Assembly: GCA_963762545.1 (NCBI GenBank)
Contig: CAVXLC010000008.1
Location: 248,001 to 312,000 of the forward strand
Reading direction: 5' to 3'
Origin: JABFSM01 sp963762545
GTDB lineage: Bacteria > Gemmatimonadota > Gemmatimonadetes > Gemmatimonadales > GWC2-71-9
DNA: 64,000 nucleotides
The notes below the pieces were generated by a model that worked only from the letters and a program-made list of their open reading frames with translations, ran no database searches and was not told where the DNA came from. Position 1 is the first letter of the stretch. Each line of letters begins with the position of its first letter. Below, in pieces: positions 43,423-50,121 of the stretch. The position numbers and the translations under genes are program-made.

Positions 43423-45693
43423 TCATGCGTGCCCGACCGGTGCCGCCTGCCGCTCGATGAAATCCGCCAGGAGCCCCTGCACCTGATCGAGCGAGAACAG
43501 TCGCAGATCGTGGGAATCCGCCTCCAGGACGAATCCCGGCAGATTGGTCAGGCGCCCGACCTTGGCCGCGAGGCCGTAGCGGACATAGCTGGTTTCCGGG
43601 CTGGTACGGCAATCGTGGAAGATCGCGGCGTCGGCACCATACTCCTCGATGTGCGCTGTGAGATAGGCGGTCTGGTACGACTCCGACCGATTGGCAAACA
43701 CCCCCGCATAGGTCCGCGCCATGCTCTCGAGCGGGTCATCGGGATCCAGACCGGTGAGCACGAACGACTCGCCCAGCGTCGAGGCGACGATCGCGGCCTG
43801 CCGCTCGGCGAAGAACCGGGCCAGGGGCCGGAGCGCGCACCAGATCGGCGGGCCGTCCCAATAGAAGCGGAGTCGCTCGCCGGGAACTGCCGCCACCCCG
43901 CGAGCCACTCGATCCTCCAGCTCGGCCTTGAGCAATCGGTAGTACTCCACCGCTTCCGGCGTGCCCCGGAGGAGCACCATCGGAGTGATGTGGATCAAGG
44001 TGTCGAAGAAGGTGAACGGCGCGGGGACCGCCCGGGCGAGGTCGAGAATCTCGCTCCAGAGCACGGTGGCCTCGGCGGTGTTGCTGAGGATCTGGGAGAG
44101 GGCGTCTACGTCGAGCCGCCGATGGACGATCTCCTCCAGCCGGGAGGTCAGGCGGAACAACTGGTGAACCGCGGCGTTGACATCGACCCGCTCCAACTGG
44201 TCCAGCGCGGGCGCCGGGTGGAGTCCGAGCACCGGGACGTCGTACCGGGTTCCATAGAACTGGAACCAATTGATCAAGGCCCGGCCGGTGTTGGTGCTGT
44301 AGACCACGACGCGCGGCCGGGGGGGGCCGCTGATTCCGTGGGCCGCGACCAGTGGGCTGTCTCCCGCCAGCGAAGCGCCGACATCGCATCGCATCGCCGA
44401 GCTGGCAAACTGCGAGTAGCCTTCGGCCGAGGCGCGCGCGATATAGCGCCCCGCCTGACGGCTCGCCCCGATCAAGGCGGCGTGATTCTCCGGGAAGTAC
44501 GGGGTAAGACCGAGCGCCCGGACCAGTTCAACCGGGCTCAGACTGGAGCAGCATGCCACCCCCCGATCGGGATCCTCCGCGGCCACCGCGAGATCCCGAT
44601 AGTAGTGGTGGATCAGCTCCTTCAGCTTCCGGGTGCTTTCCAGCGGCTCTCCGCCGACCGACATGCCGCCATCGGCCACCCTTGACATCGCCCGGACCAC
44701 ATCGGGCCGCCGCAAGACCGCCGAGGCCGTTTCTTCCTTGAGCCGCTTGGCGATCTCCTGCTGCCGCAGGAAGGTCTGCTGCTCGCGGGAATGGATGAAG
44801 TGCACCAGGGCGGCGTTATGGGGGGCCAAAAGGCCCAACCGCCCGGCTTCCACAACCACCGCCCCGTTGATGGCGTCGACCTCGGTCGGGTTGCCCCGGG
44901 AGAGGTCCTGCCACATGGAGGGCCGGTTCTTTCCCAGCGCCGTGAGCGATCCAAGCAACGGCCGGAACGGATCTTCCGGATCCACGACCGGTACGCCCCG
45001 GGTGCGCATGACCGCCAGAATTTCGGCGCAGAGATCGCGCATGAACGCGAGCAGATCCTCGTCCCGGAGGATCTCCCGGCAGGTGAGGCCGGTGAGGGCC
45101 GACACCGGGTTGATGACCGCGTTGTGGAGCAGCTTCTGCCAGACCACATGATCGATATTGGCGACCACGCTGGTCTCGAATCCCGCGGCTCGGAACACCG
45201 CGCCGATCGCCTCGACTTCGGGGGTCAACTCTCCCTTATACGGCGCGATCTGAATCGGCTTGATCCCGGCACGGTACTGCAGCCGGCCCGGACCGACGTG
45301 CTGGATGCTGTGGTAGGTGATCCCGCACAGCACCCGTTCCGGTCCGACCAGCTCGGCGATGGCCTCGGCGTTTCCGAACCCGTTCTGCATCGAGAGGACC
45401 CGGGTCTCGGGCCCGAACAGCGGCAGCACACTCCGAACCGCCTCGGCCGTCTGATAGGTCTTCACCGCGACGAAGACCAGATCCACCGGCGCCAACCCCT
45501 CGATCGAACTCACGACCCGAACCGGGAACAGGCTCTCCGGCTGGCCGGCCTGTGATATCCGGAGGCCCTGGTCGTTGAGGACCCTGGCGCGGGCCTGGTT
45601 GTCCTCCAGGAGCACGACATCCGCCCCCGCCCGGGTCAGGAAGGCGCCCACCAGGCCCCCCAGCGCTCCCGCACCGACGATGAGAATTTGCAT
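43423..45693 (-). CDS. Fusion: ketopantoate-reductase-type dehydrogenase + benzoyl-CoA reductase/2-hydroxyacyl-CoA dehydratase subunit
   Basis: A single 756-residue frame. Residues 1-305 are a PanE/ApbA-family NAD(P) dehydrogenase: GAGALGG at 7-13, MQNGFGN, WQKLLHNAVINP with Lys187, and WQDLSRGNPTEVD with Asp263 and Glu271, so the catalytic set appears intact. Residues about 340-756 form an HgdB/BcrB-like subunit, with ACCSSLSPVEL (Cys381/382) and FHDCRTSPETSYVRYG. The central CSYL cysteine of the sister subunit is replaced (FASSAMRCDVG), with a Cys four residues later. Ribosome site AGAGGA lies upstream of ATG 45693. I infer reduction of a 2-oxo acid coupled to the partner reaction. Confidence 0.85.
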   Translation of the reverse strand: MQILIVGAGALGGLVGAFLTRAGADVVLLEDNQARARVLNDQGLRISQAGQPESLFPVRVVSSIEGLAPVDLVFVAVKTYQTAEAVRSVLPLFGPETRVLSMQNGFGNAEAIAELVGPERVLCGITYHSIQHVGPGRLQYRAGIKPIQIAPYKGELTPEVEAIGAVFRAAGFETSVVANIDHVVWQKLLHNAVINPVSALTGLTCREILRDEDLLAFMRDLCAEILAVMRTRGVPVVDPEDPFRPLLGSLTALGKNRPSMWQDLSRGNPTEVDAINGAVVVEAGRLGLLAPHNAALVHFIHSREQQTFLRQQEIAKRLKEETASAVLRRPDVVRAMSRVADGGMSVGGEPLESTRKLKELIHHYYRDLAVAAEDPDRGVACCSSLSPVELVRALGLTPYFPENHAALIGASRQAGRYIARASAEGYSQFASSAMRCDVGASLAGDSPLVAAHGISGPPRPRVVVYSTNTGRALINWFQFYGTRYDVPVLGLHPAPALDQLERVDVNAAVHQLFRLTSRLEEIVHRRLDVDALSQILSNTAEATVLWSEILDLARAVPAPFTFFDTLIHITPMVLLRGTPEAVEYYRLLKAELEDRVARGVAAVPGERLRFYWDGPPIWCALRPLARFFAERQAAIVASTLGESFVLTGLDPDDPLESMARTYAGVFANRSESYQTAYLTAHIEEYGADAAIFHDCRTSPETSYVRYGLAAKVGRLTNLPGFVLEADSHDLRLFSLDQVQGLLADFIERQAAPVGHA

Positions 45694-45718
45694 GGCCGAT
45701 TCCTCTCTCCGCCCCGGT

Positions 45719-46492
45719 TCAGCGATTCTTCCAGACCGGGCGGCGCTTCTCGTAGAACGAGGCGATCCCCTCGCGGACATCGTCCAGCGCCATCAGCTCC
45801 GACAGAAACACCCGCTCGGCCTCGAGTCGCGCCTCCTCGAAGGGGCGGCCCTGCAGCTGGCGAGTGAGCCGTACGTTCATGCGCATGACGGCCGGACTGG
45901 CCCGCCGCAAGTCACCCAATACGCTCGTGAGCGCCGCGGTCAGCTCCTCCGCGGGCACCATCCGCGACACCAGTCCCATCCCCAGCATCTCGGCCGCCGA
46001 GTAGGTCCGCCCGGTGCTGGTAACCTCGACCGCGCGGGCCAGTCCGATGCGCGCCGCGAGGCCGGCCACCCCGACCGGTGCGAAGAAACCAAGCCGGATC
46101 TCCGGCTGGCCGAAGGTCGCCCGGTCGCTGGCCAGCAGCACATCGGCCATCATCACCAGCTCGAATCCGGCACCCAGCGCGGCGCCGTCCACCGCCATGA
46201 CCACCGGCAGCTCCATCGAGCCCAAGCGGCGGAACAGGCGGCTGAATCCGGCGATCATGGCGGGCGCCTGCTGCGGCCGATGCTCGCCGACATCGGCCCC
46301 GGCCGAGAAGGCGGTTCCGTTCGCCATGACCGCAACGCCCTTGAGCGCGCGATCCTCCTGGGCCCGGTCCATCGCCTGCGCCAGTTGGTCCATCATGGCG
46401 GCCGAGAGGATGTTGAGCGGGGGCGCGTTGAGGGTAATGCAGGCAATCGCTTCCTGCACGTCGTATCGCACCATCGCCTGGGCTCCCGTCAT
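45719..46492 (-). CDS. dch: Cyclohexa-1,5-diene-1-carbonyl-CoA hydratase (Dch)
   Basis: A 257-residue crotonase-fold enzyme. It shows the blocks FSAGADVGEHRPQQ, DRATFGQPEIRLGFFAPVG and a closing EGIASFYEKRRPVWKNR-type end that match Dch from the Thauera-type benzoyl-CoA pathway rather than a general enoyl-CoA hydratase. It adds water to the dienoyl-CoA made by benzoyl-CoA reductase, giving the 6-hydroxy-enoyl-CoA used by Had. Start ATG 46492 with GGAG seven bases upstream. Confidence 0.85.
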   Translation of the reverse strand: MTGAQAMVRYDVQEAIACITLNAPPLNILSAAMMDQLAQAMDRAQEDRALKGVAVMANGTAFSAGADVGEHRPQQAPAMIAGFSRLFRRLGSMELPVVMAVDGAALGAGFELVMMADVLLASDRATFGQPEIRLGFFAPVGVAGLAARIGLARAVEVTSTGRTYSAAEMLGMGLVSRMVPAEELTAALTSVLGDLRRASPAVMRMNVRLTRQLQGRPFEEARLEAERVFLSELMALDDVREGIASFYEKRRPVWKNR

Positions 46493-46508
46493 AAGGCGCT
46501 CCGTCCAC

Positions 46509-47258
46509 TCACATGTACTGGCCACCGTCCACCTTGATGACCGTGCCGGTGAGATGGCGGGCCCGGTCGGAACAGAGAAAGGCCACCATCCCCGCCACAT
46601 CCTCCGGCTCGGCCATCCGGCCGACCGCCGTCTCGGCAATGGCCCGCTCCCGGATCTCGGGCGGGAGCAGCTCGGTCATCCCGGTCCGGACCATCCCCGG
46701 CGCGACGCAGTTAACCGTCACTCCGGCTGGGCCCAGTTCCCGCGCCACCGTCTTGGTCAGTGCCACCATCCCGGCCTTCGAGGCGGCGTAGTTGGCCTGC
46801 CCCGCCTTGCCCCTGAGCCCGTTGATCGACGCGATGGTGACAATCCGGCCGCTTCGCTGGGCCCGGAACACCGGCGCGGCGGCCCGGCAATAGGCGAAGC
46901 TGCCCTTGAGGTTCACCGCCAGCACCTGGTCCCAGGCGTCTTCGGTCAGCTTCCACACCATCGCGTCGCGGGTGATGCCGGCGTTGCAGACCAGAATGTC
47001 GAACCGGCCGAATTCCCGGACCACCGTCTGGACCGTGGTCTCGGCCGCGGCGAGGCTGGTGACGTCCGCCTGGAGCGCCAGGGCCCGCCGTCCCGCATCA
47101 CGGATCTCCCGCGCCACCGCTTCGGCGGCCTCGAACCCGTCGAGATCCACCAGGGCGACATCGCACCCTTCCCGGGCCAGCTCCCGGGCGATGGCGGTGC
47201 CGATGCCCCGTCCGCCCCCGGTAATGAGCGCCGCGCGCCCCATCAGGCCCAGATCCAC
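46509..47258 (-). CDS. Short-chain dehydrogenase/reductase (FabG-like)
   Basis: A 249-residue classical SDR with TGGGRGIG (residues 13-20), NAGI near residue 90, the catalytic Ser in TIASINGL, and Tyr-x3-Lys in NYAASKAG. Overall it reads as a 3-oxoacyl-CoA/ACP reductase type. In this operon it could serve as a 3-hydroxyacyl-CoA dehydrogenase in ring-derived beta-oxidation. The substrate is not determined. Confidence 0.85.
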   Translation of the reverse strand: MDLGLMGRAALITGGGRGIGTAIARELAREGCDVALVDLDGFEAAEAVAREIRDAGRRALALQADVTSLAAAETTVQTVVREFGRFDILVCNAGITRDAMVWKLTEDAWDQVLAVNLKGSFAYCRAAAPVFRAQRSGRIVTIASINGLRGKAGQANYAASKAGMVALTKTVARELGPAGVTVNCVAPGMVRTGMTELLPPEIRERAIAETAVGRMAEPEDVAGMVAFLCSDRARHLTGTVIKVDGGQYM

Positions 47259-47270
47259 CGGACCACTCCC

Positions 47271-48227
47271 TCAGGCCAGCGCGGCGCCGCAGCGCCCGCA
47301 GTATTTGAAATCGGCCGGAATGCCGGTGGCGCCGCACCCGCCACAGTCCTTCGCGTACGGCCCCCAGAGGAATTCGCTGCTCCCCCCGGTCGCCGCCTTC
47401 CGGCGGAGCCCGCGAATGTCCACCTTCCGCTTTTCCACGAACGCCCGCATGCCTTCATACGGCTCCACCGAGGTGAAATGGCTGGAGAGCCAGTCCCGGG
47501 CGTGGCCGATGGTCGCGTGCCAGGACGACTCCTTCCAGTAATTCACCTGCTGCTTGGTGTAGCGGGTGCACTCGGGGAACTTGTCGAGCACCTGCTCGGC
47601 CAGGGATTGGACTTCCTCGTCGAGTTTGGCGCGGGGCACCACCCGGTTTACCAGCCCCCACTCCAGCGCCTGCTGGGCCTTGATCCGGGTATTGAGGAAC
47701 AGCATCTCGCGGGCCCGCCGGTCGCCGACATGGATCGGCAGCCACTGGGTTGCCCCTCCCGCCGCCACGCTTCCCACGCTGGTCCCGACCTGGCCCAGAT
47801 AGGTATCGTCCGCCATCACCGCGAGGTCGCAGGCCAGCTGGGATTCGTTCCCCCCGCCCACCGCCATCCCGTTGAGCCGCGCGATGGTGACCTTCCCGCT
47901 CCGCAGGATGCTCTCGAGATAGCGGCTGAAGAGGCCCATGTACTTCCAGTAATCGCGCGGCCGCTTGGTGTAGACCGCGGCATACTCCTTCACGTCGCCA
48001 CCGGTGCAGAACGCCTTGTCTCCCGCGCCGGTGTACACGATCACCCCGACGCCATCGTCGTTCGCGGCGTCCTCGAACACGGTGATCAGGTGCCGGAGCG
48101 TGTCGGTGGTGTAGGAATTGTGCGACTCGGGCCGGTTGATGGTGATCCGGGCCACCATGTCCTTCTTCTCGTAAAGCACGTCCGGAAAAGCGAGCTCACC
48201 GGCCGGTGTCGATTCGAAGTACTTCAT
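47271..48227 (-). CDS. Oah/BadI-type ring-opening hydrolase with C-terminal zinc ribbon
   Basis: A 318-residue crotonase-fold protein. The start region (RPESHNSYTTDTLRHLI) and GDKAFCTGGDVKEYAAVY match 6-oxocyclohex-1-ene-1-carbonyl-CoA hydrolase (Oah), and NGMAVGGGNESQLACDL and QVGTSVGSVAAGGATQWLP follow. It lacks the roughly 40-residue insertion of Thauera Oah (377 residues), so it is intermediate with BadI. The last 27 residues add a zinc ribbon (CGGCG, then YCGRCG). It would hydrolyse the ring to 3-hydroxypimelyl-CoA. The ribbon is unusual for this family. Confidence 0.82.
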   Translation of the reverse strand: MKYFESTPAGELAFPDVLYEKKDMVARITINRPESHNSYTTDTLRHLITVFEDAANDDGVGVIVYTGAGDKAFCTGGDVKEYAAVYTKRPRDYWKYMGLFSRYLESILRSGKVTIARLNGMAVGGGNESQLACDLAVMADDTYLGQVGTSVGSVAAGGATQWLPIHVGDRRAREMLFLNTRIKAQQALEWGLVNRVVPRAKLDEEVQSLAEQVLDKFPECTRYTKQQVNYWKESSWHATIGHARDWLSSHFTSVEPYEGMRAFVEKRKVDIRGLRRKAATGGSSEFLWGPYAKDCGGCGATGIPADFKYCGRCGAALA

Positions 48228-48250
48228 TGCCCGTGCCTCCTCCGTCTCGG

Positions 48251-49462
48251 TTAGGCCGCCTGAACCTCGAGCACCACCGCCGCGGCGCTGTCGCCGGCGG
48301 CACAGCCGGTAAACAGCCCATAGCCGCCACCCCGCAACAGCAGATCCTCCACCAGCTCGATCACCGCGCGGAGACCGGTCGGACCCTGGGGATGGCCCCA
48401 CACCAGGGAGCATCCATGCCGGTTCATCCGCTCCAGGTCGAGGTGGAGCTCCCGCGCCAGATAGGCATCGTTGACGGCGAACGGATTGTGGGTGGTCACG
48501 CCGGCCAGGTCGGCAGGGGTAATCCCGGCCCGCTCCAGCGCCTGCCGGGCCGCCGGAACCACCGCCATCGGCATGAAGCCCTTCTTCACCCGCGCCTGCC
48601 CGAAGGCAACCAGCCGGATTTCCACGTGGGGGTCCCGCGACAGGGCCTTGGCGCGGGCCCGGTCTCGAGTCACGATCACTGCGGCGTTGCCATCGGCAGG
48701 ATGGGTCTGGGTCCCGAAGGTCACCGAGCCGCCTTCCTGGACCGGCTTGAGGCGGCCCAGTCCCTCGGCGGTGGTCGGGAACACCCCCTCGTCCCCGCCC
48801 ACCGTCGCCACCACCTTCCGGCCCGACCGATCCCGAAGTTCCACGGGACGCACCATGAACCTGTCGTGAAACCCACCGCCATCGGACACCGCTTCCGCGT
48901 ACTGCCGATAGCGCAGCAGCGTGATCTCCTCCTGCTCGGCCCGGCTGATCCCGGCCTCCCGCGCCACGTTTTCCGCCGTCTGCAGCATCGAGTTCTCCGC
49001 GTACGGGTCCCGGTTGAAGCTGTCCAGGACCCAGTTCTCGGTCTCGCCCGCGCCACCGGGTCCGGAGGGATTGGGGAAATACAACTGCGGGCCATTGCTG
49101 GTCCGGTCGGCGGCCGCCACGAGGTAGACCGAGGCCGCCCCGCTGGCGAGTTCCTCCGCCGCATGGGCCAGACAGCGCGCCGATGTGGCACAGGCCTGGT
49201 TGATGGTCGGGCCGGTCACTCCGTCCAGGCCGCAGAGGCCGGCAAACCATGCCGCTCCGTAGAAGGACTGCCGACTCGGGATCGTGGTGCCGAGACACAC
49301 GCCATCGAACTCAGAGGCACCGATGCCCCGTTCCTGAAGCGCCCGGACCGCGATCGTGGCGGCGAAGGGGATCGTTGCCTGGGTGGAGAGGCTCCCCTGC
49401 CAGGCGCAGAACGGCGAACTCCAGTAGCCGCCGTAGGGGACCCAGGCGTCGGTGAACTGCAT
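48251..49462 (-). CDS. Thiolase-family acyltransferase
   Basis: A 403-residue thiolase. The nucleophile Cys is in NQACATSARC (about residue 88), with GHPQGPTG and the late FTGCAAGD Cys. The N-terminus begins MQFTDAWVPYGGYWSSP, recalled from thiolases of anaerobic benzoate clusters. It would cleave a 3-oxoacyl-CoA to acetyl-CoA in the lower pathway. ATG 49462 is preferred to GTG 49477, which overlaps tetR. Confidence 0.82.
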   Translation of the reverse strand: MQFTDAWVPYGGYWSSPFCAWQGSLSTQATIPFAATIAVRALQERGIGASEFDGVCLGTTIPSRQSFYGAAWFAGLCGLDGVTGPTINQACATSARCLAHAAEELASGAASVYLVAAADRTSNGPQLYFPNPSGPGGAGETENWVLDSFNRDPYAENSMLQTAENVAREAGISRAEQEEITLLRYRQYAEAVSDGGGFHDRFMVRPVELRDRSGRKVVATVGGDEGVFPTTAEGLGRLKPVQEGGSVTFGTQTHPADGNAAVIVTRDRARAKALSRDPHVEIRLVAFGQARVKKGFMPMAVVPAARQALERAGITPADLAGVTTHNPFAVNDAYLARELHLDLERMNRHGCSLVWGHPQGPTGLRAVIELVEDLLLRGGGYGLFTGCAAGDSAAAVVLEVQAA

Positions 49463-49473
49463 GCTTCGCCGGT

Positions 49474-50121
49474 TCACTTGGCCCGCCGGTTCCGCCGGAG
49501 ACCATTGAGTATCAGATCCAGCATTTCGTCACCCAGTTGCTCCACCGGCAGATCACGGCGGGCATCGTACCACATGAACACCCAATTGAGCATTCCGAAA
49601 ATGAAGAGGGTGGCATAGCGGCTCTGCCGCGATGCCTTCGCGTCCGTGGTCGCCCCATCCATGAGCTCCGCCACCACCCCGGCCATCAGCCGGAAGTATC
49701 GGCGCCGGAGATCTTCGACCTCGTGGAAGCGATCACCCTCGAGGGATTCCAGCTCGTAGGTGCAGACCTTCATCTCGTTGGGATGCCGGGCGAAGAAGGC
49801 GAGGTGCCCGACCAGAAGCCGGCGGAACCGCTCCAGCGGTGTACCGGGCTGGGCCGCGACCTCTTGCTGGGTCTCGAGCATCGCCGCGAAGGTGCGGTAC
49901 TGGATCTGGTAGAGCAGATCTTCCTTGCTCTTGAAGTAGTAGTACATCCCGGCCAGACTCGACCCGGTCTCACGGCCCACGTCGCGGATCGGGGTCGCCT
50001 CGAAGCCCTGCTTGGCAATCAAGGCGGCCGCCTTGGCCAGCAGGTGGTCGAGCTTCTGCTGGGTCTTGGGACGCCCCCGCCGGGGTGCCGTCATCACGCC
50101 GCCTGCCTTGGATGCCTTCAT
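49474..50121 (-). CDS. TetR-family transcriptional regulator of the aromatic operon
   Basis: A 215-residue TetR protein. The N-terminal HTH is preceded by a basic stretch (RRGRPKTQQKL) and spans about residues 20-65 (AKQGFEATPIRDVGRETG and MYYYFKSKEDLLYQI). The C-terminal ligand domain is helical. It is encoded inside the operon (overlaps the hcrCA stop, ATGA), so it probably senses a CoA-thioester or aromatic intermediate. A palindrome at 58882-58891 in the operon promoter is a plausible operator. Confidence 0.85.
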   Translation of the reverse strand: MKASKAGGVMTAPRRGRPKTQQKLDHLLAKAAALIAKQGFEATPIRDVGRETGSSLAGMYYYFKSKEDLLYQIQYRTFAAMLETQQEVAAQPGTPLERFRRLLVGHLAFFARHPNEMKVCTYELESLEGDRFHEVEDLRRRYFRLMAGVVAELMDGATTDAKASRQSRYATLFIFGMLNWVFMWYDARRDLPVEQLGDEMLDLILNGLRRNRRAK

